A stretch of 64,000 nt of DNA from Mesobacillus subterraneus (GTDB taxonomy: Bacteria; Bacillota; Bacilli; Bacillales; Cytobacillaceae). The DNA is taken from NCBI RefSeq assembly GCF_023715485.1, contig NZ_JAMBOF010000013.1, forward strand, positions 1 through 64,000, read 5' to 3'. Every line of letters starts with the position of its first letter. The first letter of the stretch is position 1. Shown here piece by piece: positions 24,891 to 33,426 of this stretch. The notes under the pieces were generated by a model. The model was not told where the DNA came from. It searched no databases and saw only the letters and a program-made list of their open reading frames with translations. The translations under genes and the position numbers were made by a program.

Positions 24891-25758
24891 TTCCCTGCCT
24901 CCTCAAACCGACTTTATTGACCCCTTGTCTCCGAATACCTGTTTTACTGCTCCCCTGTTTCCTTTTGCTTTCCCTGCCAGCACCTTGCTCGAATGTACCT
25001 CGATAAGCAATCCAGTAGAACATCGAAACAAACACACTGCCCCCAATGGCATTGCCGATAAAAACCGGAATAAAGTTTCCGATAAAGTCCTGCCAGCTGT
25101 AATAACCGGAAAAAATCGCTGCAGGAATCACAAACATATTGGCAACCACGTGCTGGAAGCCGATTGCTACGAATGCCATGATTGGAAACCAGATCGCAAG
25201 GATTTTGCCGCCAATGTCTTCTGCCCCATATGCCAGCCAAACTGCGAGACCGACCAGCCAATTGCAGCCAATGGCTGAAACGAGACTTGCTAAAAAGCTT
25301 TCATCCAGCTTTCCGCCCGCAATCGCAACTGTCTTCTCGAGGTAAGGTCCATGGGCCGTCAATTCTGCGACCTGTCCAAAAAAATATGCCACGAATAAAG
25401 CACCGATAAAATTGAAAACCGTAATCCAAAACCAATTTTTCAGCAGCTTCCCTACCGAAATCCTCTTAGACAGAAACGCCATCGATACAGCCATCATGTT
25501 CCCGGTAAGGAGTTCACCGCCTGCAATAATAATAAGGATTAGGCCAACCGGAAAAACAGAAGCCCCAATTAGTGTACTGAACGTTCCCCATTCCTCAGGA
25601 AGACTGGCGATGACGCGAATATCAAGCAAGTACCCTAGAGAAATGAAAGCACCGCCTAAAAATCCGAGTACCAGCACACTCGAAAATGGCAGATTCGCTT
25701 TCTTCTGCCCATGTTCAGCGGTCAAATGGGCAATTTTATAAGGCGCGTGAAATCCCAC
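24883..25758 (-). CDS. Formate/nitrite transporter family protein (FocA-like)
   Basis: A pentameric FNT channel for formate, about 291 residues with six membrane helices. Hallmarks: GGAFISLGYLLD, the broken-helix GELLTGNMM loop, and FQHVVANMF with the central His of the pore. Its position in front of fdhA supports formate import. GTG at 25758 was chosen because GGAG stands 8 nt upstream and the protein then begins like other FocA proteins; the frame is open to 25818. The C-terminal ~35 residues are a basic Lys/Arg/Gln tail with a repeated GIRRQG / GLRRQG motif. Confidence 0.9.
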   Translation of the reverse strand: MGFHAPYKIAHLTAEHGQKKANLPFSSVLVLGFLGGAFISLGYLLDIRVIASLPEEWGTFSTLIGASVFPVGLILIIIAGGELLTGNMMAVSMAFLSKRISVGKLLKNWFWITVFNFIGALFVAYFFGQVAELTAHGPYLEKTVAIAGGKLDESFLASLVSAIGCNWLVGLAVWLAYGAEDIGGKILAIWFPIMAFVAIGFQHVVANMFVIPAAIFSGYYSWQDFIGNFIPVFIGNAIGGSVFVSMFYWIAYRGTFEQGAGRESKRKQGSSKTGIRRQGVNKVGLRRQGNE

Positions 25759-25851
25759 AATATCAACTCCTTCAATTTCCCTAATAATATTTACATTACT
25801 GGGAAAATTATTTAGCATAATCGCGACAATTTTCTATAGAGGAGTAGTCTG

Positions 25852-26070
25852 ATGGATAAAAATCAATTGCTGCAGCGTGTCCATGCCATGATCCAGTCAT
25901 CAACAAAGAGACCAAAATATATGACCATTTCCACAGTGAAAGTCGCAGATATTCTCGGGGTAAAACCAGAAGAAGTTCAACAAGGACTCGAGGAATTAGT
26001 AACAGAAGGATACTTAAAACAATCTAAGTTGGATGGCCCGCCATACCATGACATTTTTCTTTTGCCATAA
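25852..26070 (+). CDS. Small winged-helix protein (72 aa)
   Basis: A compact winged helix-turn-helix: KYMTISTVKVADILGVKPEEVQQ forms the recognition helices (residues ~22-44), then a wing (GYLKQSKLDG) and a conserved-looking end (PPYHDIFLLP). GAGGAG precedes the ATG. It is divergent from the focA-fdhA operon by about 93 nt, so a local regulator of formate genes is conceivable but unproven. It ends in the hairpin now duplicated by the adjacent insertion sequence. Confidence 0.75.
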   Translation: MDKNQLLQRVHAMIQSSTKRPKYMTISTVKVADILGVKPEEVQQGLEELVTEGYLKQSKLDGPPYHDIFLLP

Positions 26071-26078
26071 ACATAAAA

Positions 26079-26106
26079 AAGCACATTCCCTTAAGAGAAT
26101 GTGCTT
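26079..26106. repeat. Terminator hairpin, left copy (IS target duplication)
   Basis: A 28-nt near-perfect palindrome (AAGCACATTCCC..., mirrored around TTAA) that serves as terminator of the winged-helix gene. An identical 28-nt copy is at 27848-27875, directly on the other side of the insertion sequence, where it terminates the converging LVIVD gene. The two copies are best explained as target duplication of one original bidirectional terminator. Confidence 0.85.
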
Positions 26107-26108
26107 CA

Positions 26109-26159
26109 GACTGTAGACAAACTCGATGAAAATCGTGTTTGTTTACAGTCTTTTTTTTT
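26109..26159 (+). terminator. Terminator inside the IS left end
   Basis: A 14-bp stem (GACTGTAGACAAAC / GTTTGTTTACAGTC, one G-U) followed by nine T residues on the plus strand. It blocks transcription entering the transposase gene from outside, a usual IS safeguard. Confidence 0.8.
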
Positions 26160-26389
26160 GGTTGGTGCTGGAACGGGGCTGTTGATTTCCGTTCCAGGCG
26201 CTTCGCTTTCCGCGGGGCCGGCGCTGAGCCTCCTCGTCGCCGCTGGCGCCTGCGGGGTCTCACCTGTCCGTCTGATCCCGCAGGAGTCTACGCGCCTTCC
26301 ACTCCAATCAACAGGACTTACAAACTTAACGTGGAACTAAACTAAAGTCTATTTTAAAATAGATATATATAACGCTTGAGGTGATAAAG

Positions 26390-27748
26390 ATGCTTTCGAA
26401 AAATAATCCAATCCAACGAGATCAATTAGAGATGGTCGCTTTAGACCAGCTTGTTCCTCAGGAACATTTAGTCCGCAAGATGGAAGCAGCCCTTGATTTT
26501 TCTTTCATTTATGACTTGGTGAAAGATGTGTATTCGGAAGTAGGGCGCCCAAGCATTGACCCTGTAATTCTGGTTAAACTCTCATTCATTCAATATACCT
26601 TTGGCATCCGTTCCATGCGCCAGACCATTGCCGAAGTTGAAACGAACATGGCCTACCGCTGGTTTTTGGGTTATGGTTTCCATGATAAAGTGCCCCACTT
26701 CTCCACCTTCGGGAAGAATTACGAACGCCGTTTTAAAGACACCGATTTGTTCGAACAGATTTTCTATCGAATTCTTAAGACCGCAGCTGATAAGAAACTC
26801 ATCAGTGCAGAACACGTATTCATTGATTCGACCCACGTAAAAGCAAGTACGAATAAGCATAAATTCGAAAAGAAAGTGGTGCGAAAGGAAACACGCGCGT
26901 ATCAAGAGAAACTCCAGGAAGAAATCAATCAGGATCGGGAAGACCATGGGAAGAAACCTTTTCCTCCTGATAAATTCGATAAGGAAGAAACGAAGGAAAT
27001 CAAGGAAAGCACTACCGACTCGTAGAGTGGATACTACGTCAAGGACGAGCGAACAAAACAGTTTGCCTACGCCTTCCATGCCGCATCAGACCGTAACGGA
27101 TTTGTCCTGGGAACCATTGTGACACCTGGCAATACGCATGACAGCCTGATTCTTGAGCCACTGGTAGAACAAGTGATAGAGAAAGTCGGAAAGCCTGATG
27201 CCATTGCGGCCGACGCAGCCTATAAAACTCCAGCTATTACGAAGTTTCTGTTGGAAAACGAAATAACCCCGGCTTTGCCTTATACTCGACCACGAACGAA
27301 GGATGGCTTTTTCCGCAAATATGACTATGTGTATGACGAATTTTACGACTGTTACTTGTTTCCTGCCGGTGAGGTCCTGAAGTATTCGACCACAACTAAA
27401 GAGGGGTATCGTGAATATAAATCCCCTAAACAGACCTGCGCCAACTGCCCGTTTTTAGCACAATGCACAGAAAGCAAAGACCACCAAAAGGTGGTAACGC
27501 GCCATATCTGGCAGGAGTATGTGGAAGAGGCAGACCACTTGAGGCACAAACCAGAAGTAAAACAAATCTATGCGAAGCGCAAAGAAACCATTGAGCGTGT
27601 ATTCGCAGATGCAAAAGAAATGCATGGCATGCGTTGGACAACCCTCAGGGGACTTAAAAAATTGTCGATGCAGGCGATGCTTACTTTCGCTGCCTTGAAC
27701 TTGAAGAAGATGGCCAACTGGACTTGGAAAAGTCCAGTAATGGCCTAA
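26390..27748 (+). pseudogene. IS1182-family transposase, interrupted by one in-frame TAG
   Basis: The frame would encode about 452 residues. The N-terminal DUF772 domain (QLVPQEHLVRKMEAALDF, ~15-35; SFIQYTFGIRSMRQ) and the first catalytic Asp (HVFIDSTHVKA) lie before the stop; the second Asp (IAADAAYKTP) and the final Glu (KETIERVFADAKE) lie after it. At 27023-27025 the expected DPESGYYVKDE reads DS-stop-SGYYVKDE: two substitutions (a TCG and a TAG where CCG GAG would fit) with the frame otherwise intact over its full length. Start ATG at 26390 behind GAGGTG. Loss of activity is recent by appearance. Confidence 0.88.
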
Positions 27749-27801
27749 AAGTATAGCAAAGAGAGTCTATTATCTTTGAAAAATCCGATGAAATCCAAAA
27801 A

Positions 27802-27835
27802 GGGGTTCGGGATGAGAGCATTCCGAACCCCTTTT
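27802..27835. terminator. Terminator inside the IS right end
   Basis: A 9-bp stem GGGGTTCGG / CCGAACCCC with a 12-nt loop and TTTT on the plus strand, ending the transposase transcript before the right inverted repeat. Confidence 0.8.
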
Positions 27836-27847
27836 GTCTACAAACTG

Positions 27848-27875
27848 AAGCACATTCCCTTAAGAGAATGTGCTT
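27848..27875. repeat. Terminator hairpin, right copy (IS target duplication)
   Basis: Identical 28-nt palindrome to that at 26079-26106. It lies 15 nt past the stop of the leftward LVIVD gene and acts as its terminator. Confidence 0.85.
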
Positions 27876-27890
27876 AGAGTTTTATTTGGC

Positions 27891-29273
27891 TTATTCTATC
27901 AATCCCTGTGATGATTGATCCCCTGATTTTTGCAGAACCTTCAGGCCAGATCCAATATCAGACGCTAATACATAGTTTCTATCTACGAAAACTCCCCAGA
28001 TATTTGATTTACTTGGAATGTACATTCCAGTTTGTTTCGGTGCAGTGGGGTCCGTGATATCAACTGTTCTGACACCCCCGGAATAATGGGAAAGATATAA
28101 TGTATTCCCATGTACCTTTGGATCATGTACAGTAGCTCCTCCCGGGATCACCTCGGTGAAATCAGTCCTAAAAGTGCTCAAAAGTGTTGGATTGGTTTTA
28201 TCTTTAATATCATAAATCATCGTATATCCGTATGCTGATTCGAATCCATCCCTTGTTGGGCCGAAGACTTCCCTTGTCTCAACCAGAACAGTGCCCCCTT
28301 TGGCTAAATCCATGGAATGTGCAGCACCTTGAACATCATCAGCAAAGTCCGTTCTTCCAAGATAGACTGGATTTTTCGCATCACTGATATCTAGCATAAT
28401 TGTGCCCAAATCCCAGAATGATAGGAAAGCAGTTTTTCCAGTTTCATCTGTTTTTACACTATGAGCGAATGCAACCCGCTTGATGCCTTCCTCATCTGTC
28501 CAATTATAGCCGTCATAGTTTGCATCACTTACTTCCGTGATATAATCACGAGGATTAAATTCGTAAATGGTATCCGGATTAGCAGGGTTTGATACATCAA
28601 CAATTGACACATCCATTTTTTCTCCATTTGAGTAATAGTCAGCATAACTATCTGCTGTCAAAACATACACATTGTCTCCTTGGACAGTTAAATAAAGTTC
28701 ATGAGTACCACGTGCCCCTGAAGAAGAAGATTCCCAAAAGCCGAGCTTCTTTGGTTCGCTAGGATTGGTCACATCGTAAAGCACAAAGCCGCCTTCTGAA
28801 TTTGGATCCTTTTGATCCATTTTTTGCACACTCACAGCAGCAAGGTCGCCTTTAAAATGCTTTGTATTAACTGACTTGACTATGACTTTTTCCTGCCATG
28901 TGTCTTTAATATCAGCAAACGCTGCCACTTCAACTGGATTAGAGGGATCCTTCATGTCAAAAACTCGGACTCCACCGCCACCGCCACTTGCTCGATGTGT
29001 TCCTAGGTAAGCATATCCTTTATGGGCGTATACGTCCCCTGTAGAATTTTTTACACCTTCACGAATTTCCTTTAAAGTAACCGCAGCTACTTCCTGAAGG
29101 TTTCCAGTGTTCTTGCTGCCTTCAATCAATGGCACTGCCAATTCAACCCCAGCCAGGCTGTCACCCTTTTCTACCCCTCCGCCGATTTCATCATGGGCGA
29201 AAGCCGAAGTACCTCCCGCTGAAAAGACCAATGCTCCTGCTAATGCGGTGTTGACTAGAAATTTCTTTTTCAA
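27891..29273 (-). CDS. Secreted LVIVD-repeat protein
   Basis: 460 residues with a signal peptide (cleavage near AFA-HDE, ~27). The rest consists of LVIVD-type repeats, recognisable by phrases such as VRVFDMKDPSNPVEVAAF, VSIVDVSNPANPDTIYEF, IMLDISDAKNPVYLGR and VRTVDITDPTAPKQTGM, each about 45-60 residues apart, which predict a beta-propeller on the cell surface or in the medium. No catalytic residues are evident. GGGAGG precedes the ATG. A single gene; function unknown. Confidence 0.85.
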   Translation of the reverse strand: MKKKFLVNTALAGALVFSAGGTSAFAHDEIGGGVEKGDSLAGVELAVPLIEGSKNTGNLQEVAAVTLKEIREGVKNSTGDVYAHKGYAYLGTHRASGGGGGVRVFDMKDPSNPVEVAAFADIKDTWQEKVIVKSVNTKHFKGDLAAVSVQKMDQKDPNSEGGFVLYDVTNPSEPKKLGFWESSSSGARGTHELYLTVQGDNVYVLTADSYADYYSNGEKMDVSIVDVSNPANPDTIYEFNPRDYITEVSDANYDGYNWTDEEGIKRVAFAHSVKTDETGKTAFLSFWDLGTIMLDISDAKNPVYLGRTDFADDVQGAAHSMDLAKGGTVLVETREVFGPTRDGFESAYGYTMIYDIKDKTNPTLLSTFRTDFTEVIPGGATVHDPKVHGNTLYLSHYSGGVRTVDITDPTAPKQTGMYIPSKSNIWGVFVDRNYVLASDIGSGLKVLQKSGDQSSQGLIE

Positions 29274-29834
29274 TAGTATTCCTCCCTTAATAAAATGACT
29301 GCTTATGTAAAAACCAAATCCCTACCTTTCGAGAGTAGAAATATTGTAATTCATATCCTACAGAATATTCAGTTATTTATACATCACCTATATTTCCTAA
29401 TGTTTCTACATAATTAGACAAGCTATTTTTCTTTCGATTTAACTAGAAAACTTTGGAAAATAAGAGGTTTACACTATAGCTGAATTGTTAATCTCGGGCC
29501 TTTTGACGGTGTAAATCAAAAACCATTATCTATTGAGAAATTGCATTTCATTGCAAAATACCTAAACTGTCTATTTAACTTGGGAAAATACTTACGGAGC
29601 AAATTTGAACCCCCTTTCTTAGGAAAAATAATTTATTTTATATATTGAACTATTTGTTTACATAATATTATTATGGTTTCGGTTAAAACGAAATCAAATA
29701 CTAAAATTCTTTTTCACAGATTTATGCCAGTAAAAGTATTAAAGATGGTCATCTTACTAATACCATCAGTTTTACCACCAATTAAATTGGGCATTAGTAT
29801 GAATAATTCAAAAAACATGGAGGAGGCACTTAAT
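29274..29834. other. 561-bp AT-rich intergenic region
   Basis: Separates divergent genes (LVIVD protein and SDR). It contains an in-frame open stretch ahead of the SDR (from 29673) that has no ribosome site and no SDR-like sequence, so I treat it as non-coding. No convincing operator, repeat or RNA structure was seen. Confidence 0.6.
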
Positions 29835-30617
29835 TTGAGGCAATTGATAGGGAAAGTCGCATTCATAACCGGGGCAAGTTCAGGAATCGGGAAGGCCGCT
29901 GCTATCAAATTAGCGGAAGAAGGAGCGAAGATTGCACTTGTTGATGTTAAAGAAGAAAATGCATTGCAAGTAAAGAAAGCAATAGAAGAAAACGGCGGAG
30001 AATCAATGATCATCGAGTGTGATATATCAAAGCCAGAGGAAGTTGAACAAAGCTATCAAAAAGTAGCCGAGGCATGGGAACGAGTCGATATCGTCTTTGC
30101 GAATGCTGGCATCAATGGTGTCATCGCCCCGATTGAAGACCTTAATCCAGAAGATTGGGATAAGACGATCAACACCAATTTGAAAGGAACATTCCTGACT
30201 GTTAAATATGCAATCCCTCATTTGAAGGAACATGGCGGAAGCATTATCATAACCAGCTCGATTAACGGCAACAGGATTTATAAAAATTTCGGGATGTCCG
30301 CCTACAGCACCTCGAAAATCGGCCAAACCGGCTTTGGAAAAATGGCTGCGCTCGAATTGGCACAGTTTAAAATCAGAGTCAATATTATCTGCCCTGGCGC
30401 CATCGAGACAAACATTGGCAAAAACACCTTCCCCCAAGATCACGATCTTGAAAAAATCAAGATACCTGTCGAGTACCCTGAAGGTAACCAGCCACTGGAA
30501 GAGCGTGCAGGCAAACCAGCTCAGGTTGCCGATCTAGTCTTTTTCTTGGCATCAGACATGTCCAGTCATATAACCGGTACAGAAGTTTATATTGATGGAG
30601 CGGAGTCGCTTTTGTAA
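29835..30617 (+). CDS. Short-chain dehydrogenase (classical SDR)
   Basis: 260 residues, classical SDR of the FabG/glucose-1-dehydrogenase branch: TGASSGIG cofactor motif, an Asp ending beta-2 (LVDVKE, NAD preference), FANAGING, the catalytic Ser (ITSSINGN) and YSTSK. Residues ~200-225 form a longer loop before the C-terminal TEVYIDGAESLL. The TTG at 29835 was chosen because GGAGGAGG lies 7 nt upstream and the protein then starts at the usual point; earlier ATGs in frame exist at 29799 and 29817. It stands alone; substrate unknown. Confidence 0.85.
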   Translation: MRQLIGKVAFITGASSGIGKAAAIKLAEEGAKIALVDVKEENALQVKKAIEENGGESMIIECDISKPEEVEQSYQKVAEAWERVDIVFANAGINGVIAPIEDLNPEDWDKTINTNLKGTFLTVKYAIPHLKEHGGSIIITSSINGNRIYKNFGMSAYSTSKIGQTGFGKMAALELAQFKIRVNIICPGAIETNIGKNTFPQDHDLEKIKIPVEYPEGNQPLEERAGKPAQVADLVFFLASDMSSHITGTEVYIDGAESLL

Positions 30618-30735
30618 TAAAAGCTTCGAAGTTTCTCTGCCTGTCCAAATTCTTTTTATGAAATGGTCTAAACATTAAAATCTCCCAATATTCTATAGAA
30701 AGGCAAAATTATTCTATATGAAATAGGTGAGCTGA

Positions 30736-30954
30736 ATGTTTGTTGTCCATTTCTACGAAAACAAAAATGCCCTGCTGAATCAACTGCTGAAGCGTGTTCC
30801 TGCTGTTGGTGAAGATTTAACAATCAAGGGGCGCAAAGGGAAGGTTACCGGCGTAACTGAAGTTGATGAAAAAACGGTCCATGTTCAAGTAACCCTGGAA
30901 CCTATCAAAAAAGCAAGCCTTGTCGCTGATCCTGCAAAAAAGAAGAAAAGATAA
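30736..30954 (+). CDS. Small basic protein (72 aa), unknown
   Basis: Begins MFVVHFYENKNALLNQLLKR and ends in a poly-basic tail (PAKKKKR). The middle (GEDLTIKGRKGKVTGVTEVDE) predicts a small beta structure resembling an SH3-like barrel, possibly nucleic-acid binding given the charge. GGTGAG precedes the ATG and a terminator follows at once. No family recognised. Confidence 0.7.
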   Translation: MFVVHFYENKNALLNQLLKRVPAVGEDLTIKGRKGKVTGVTEVDEKTVHVQVTLEPIKKASLVADPAKKKKR

Positions 30955-30956
30955 AA

Positions 30957-30992
30957 AAAAAGAGGAGAACCGCTACAGTTCTCCTCTTTTTT
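30957..30992. terminator. Bidirectional terminator
   Basis: Stem AGAGGAGAAC / GTTCTCCTCT with A run before and T run after, between converging genes. Confidence 0.9.
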
Positions 30993-31004
30993 ACTTATAA
31001 TCTA

Positions 31005-32180
31005 TTATTCATTCAAATAGGCCCAGGCATATTGTGCGTACAGTTCTGCCCCAGTTGCAAGTGCCTCTTCATCGATATTGAATTTGCCATGGTGATGGGC
31101 CCATTCAGTATCTTTTTCCGGGTTTCCGCTTCCGACAAGAGCAAAGCTGCCAGGCACTTCATCCAGATAGAAGCTGAAGTCTTCGCCGCCCATTGTTGGT
31201 TTCTCATGAAAAATCACGTCCTCACCAAATGCTTCTGCCGCCACCTTCTGGACCAGCGACGCACTGTATTCATCATTGATGACAGCCTGAGTTCCGCGAA
31301 TATATTCCACTTTGGCAGTTGCTCCGTAAACAGCGGCGACACTTTCTGCATAATGCGATAACTGCGCTTCAATATGGTCACGAGTTGCGGGATCAAAGCA
31401 GCGCACCGTTCCTTCAATCACTGCATTTTCGGCAATAACATTGAAACGTGTCCCTACTACCATTTTCCCAATTGTCAGGACTGCTCCATTCTGGGGGTCA
31501 ATCGTTCTTGAAACGACAGATTGGACATTCATGACAAAGGATGAGGCAACGATTGCTGCATCAATACATGCCTGCGGAATCGCACCGTGCCCGCCTTTCC
31601 CCTTGAAAGTGACCTTAAATAAATCAGCTGAAGCGAAGGATGGACCAGGTGTACAGCTTACCTTGTGTGTAGGCATCTGCGACCAGATATGGATGCCGAA
31701 AACATTATCGACACCTTCCACTGCACCTTGTTGGACCAATGCTTTAGCACCTTCTGCCACTTCTTCTGCTGGCTGAAACAGAAGCCTTACATTCCCAGGC
31801 AGCTCATCTTTAATTTCATTAAGAGCCTTTGCCGCAACGAGCAGCATCGCTGTGTGAGCATCATGTCCGCATGCGTGCATTTTTCCGTCTTCTCCGGAGG
31901 CGTATGGCAGCTCCTTATTTAACTCTTCTACAGAAAGTGCATCCATATCCCCTCTCAGTGCTACCGTCTTCCCTGGCTTCCCGCCTTTGATTTCGGCGAT
32001 CACGCCAGTTGGTTCAGCACGTCTGTATGAGATTCCAAGTTGATCGAGATAATCACATACAAAATCAGTCGTTTTGTATTCCTCCCATGACAACTCCGGC
32101 TCGCTGTGGAGCTTCCTCCGTAATTCAGTTAGTTCATCTTTATATTCGATAAAAGCTTCTTTTAATTTTTGATTTATCAT
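31005..32180 (-). CDS. M20 amidohydrolase (N-acyl-amino-acid hydrolase type)
   Basis: 391 residues, M20D family (hippurate/IAA-amino acid hydrolase-like, as B. subtilis YxeP), cytosolic, binuclear metal. Metal and catalytic motifs: MHACGHDAHTAML (Cys/His ligands), PAEEVAEGA (Glu pair), a His at FGIHIWSQMP and the final His region EKPTMGGEDFSFY. Splits an acyl or similar group from an amino acid. Last gene of a three-gene operon; its ATG overlaps the stop of the carbamoylase-like gene by one base. Confidence 0.9.
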   Translation of the reverse strand: MINQKLKEAFIEYKDELTELRRKLHSEPELSWEEYKTTDFVCDYLDQLGISYRRAEPTGVIAEIKGGKPGKTVALRGDMDALSVEELNKELPYASGEDGKMHACGHDAHTAMLLVAAKALNEIKDELPGNVRLLFQPAEEVAEGAKALVQQGAVEGVDNVFGIHIWSQMPTHKVSCTPGPSFASADLFKVTFKGKGGHGAIPQACIDAAIVASSFVMNVQSVVSRTIDPQNGAVLTIGKMVVGTRFNVIAENAVIEGTVRCFDPATRDHIEAQLSHYAESVAAVYGATAKVEYIRGTQAVINDEYSASLVQKVAAEAFGEDVIFHEKPTMGGEDFSFYLDEVPGSFALVGSGNPEKDTEWAHHHGKFNIDEEALATGAELYAQYAWAYLNE

Positions 32181-33415
32181 TATTCTGCCTCCGTTAAGCT
32201 CTTAGCTGCTTCATAAAAGATTTGTACAGCTTTCGCGATATCCTCAGAATCAGACCACTCCTCTGGACAATGGCTCAGGCCATCTTTACTTGGAATGAAC
32301 AGCATTCCGACCTCTGTATAATCGGAAAACACCATCGCATCATGGCCTGCCCCGCTGTTAATCGAGCAATATGGTATATTCAGTCCTTCACTCTTTTCTT
32401 TTAAAAGGGAGCGAATGCCGGCATTCAGCTCTTTTGGCTGGATGTACAATAGCTGCTCAACTGAAGTTTCGATTCCATCTTTATTAAAAGAATCAATGAG
32501 TTCTTTCGTTTTCTCAATTACATTGAGAACATTTTTTTCCATCCCCGAGCGAATGTCGACAGAGAATACAACCTGATCAGGGATGACATTTGCACCGTTC
32601 GGAAAAACATTAAGGCGGCCTGTTGTTATGACTGTCCCTTCTCCTTCAGCAACAGCGAACTGAGGCAATTGCCCAATAATCTGTGCTGCTGTGACAAGCG
32701 CGTCTGCCCGGCGGTCCATCGGAGTCGTGCCGGCGTGGCCTGCTTGGCCCTTTATCGTCACTTCCAGCTGTGTCAAACCAACAATTGCTTCGACAACTCC
32801 TACAGGAATCTTTTTTTCTTCTAAAATAGGTCCCTGTTCAATATGCAGTTCCAGGAATGACTTCATCGTTTTGGGATCTCTTATTCTTGGAAGCGATGGA
32901 TCAAGCCCGATTTTCGCCATTGCTTCCTCTGTAGAAACGCCATCTTTATCTTTCAGATTTCTAAAATCGTCATTACTCAGCAAGCCAACAATCCCTCTTG
33001 AACCCATCAGCCCGCCGCCAAATCGTGAGCCTTCTTCTTCGACAAGGGCAATAATTTCGAGAGGATACTTAGGCGTAAACTTATTTTCCACAAAAAGTCG
33101 GGCTACTTCCAGTGCGGCCACTACTCCGGCCGGTCCGTCATACGAGCCGCCGTTTGGTACAGAATCAAAATGCGAACCAATCATCACACTCGGCGCATCC
33201 TTCAATGTTCCCTCCAGCTTGCCGAAAATGTTCCCGAAACCGTCTTCCTTTACCTTCAACCCATTTTCTTTCATTTTACTTTTAATATAATTCCTGGTTT
33301 GAAGATCTTCTTGGCTGTAAGTAAGCCTTGTCGTACCTTTTCCCGGAGTTGCTGTGAATTCACTGATTTGATCGATATGCTCTTCAATACGCTCTTTTAA
33401 ATCTAGCAATCTCAT
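32180..33415 (-). CDS. Zn-dependent M20 hydrolase (N-carbamoylase / allantoate amidohydrolase type)
   Basis: 411 residues of the AmaB/HyuC/AllC family, cleaving N-carbamoyl-amino acids or ureido compounds. Motifs: MIGSHFDSVPNGGSYDG (His, Asp ligands), VEEEGSRFGGG (Glu pair), ELHIEQGPILE, the dimerisation-domain GQAGHAGTTPMDRR and the C-terminal SGAGHDAM with the last His ligand. Next to an M20 aminoacylase and a permease, it points to use of N-substituted amino acids or hydantoin-like compounds. Confidence 0.9.
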   Translation of the reverse strand: MRLLDLKERIEEHIDQISEFTATPGKGTTRLTYSQEDLQTRNYIKSKMKENGLKVKEDGFGNIFGKLEGTLKDAPSVMIGSHFDSVPNGGSYDGPAGVVAALEVARLFVENKFTPKYPLEIIALVEEEGSRFGGGLMGSRGIVGLLSNDDFRNLKDKDGVSTEEAMAKIGLDPSLPRIRDPKTMKSFLELHIEQGPILEEKKIPVGVVEAIVGLTQLEVTIKGQAGHAGTTPMDRRADALVTAAQIIGQLPQFAVAEGEGTVITTGRLNVFPNGANVIPDQVVFSVDIRSGMEKNVLNVIEKTKELIDSFNKDGIETSVEQLLYIQPKELNAGIRSLLKEKSEGLNIPYCSINSGAGHDAMVFSDYTEVGMLFIPSKDGLSHCPEEWSDSEDIAKAVQIFYEAAKSLTEAE

Positions 33416-33426
33416 TACCTCTTTTC

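Larger units (their letters stand above)
26107..27847 (+). mobile_element. IS1182-family insertion sequence (about 1.74 kb)
   Basis: The element runs from CAGACTGTAGACAAA at the left to TTTGTCTACAAACTG at the right; the ends are imperfect inverted repeats (13 of the first 15 positions). It carries one DDE transposase frame reading rightward, interrupted by a TAG, and a GC-rich non-coding block (about 26185-26300) seen near such elements in Bacillaceae. Hairpin terminators lie just inside both ends. It is flanked by 28-bp direct repeats that are themselves a terminator palindrome. Confidence 0.85.

Noticed and set aside
26185-26300. GC-rich block as foreign gene or structured RNA
   Set aside because: It lies inside the insertion sequence and resembles the non-coding block found upstream of such transposase genes.
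29673-29834. N-terminal extension of the SDR at 29835
   Set aside because: The extra 54 residues are not SDR-like and lie before the only good ribosome site (GGAGGAGG).
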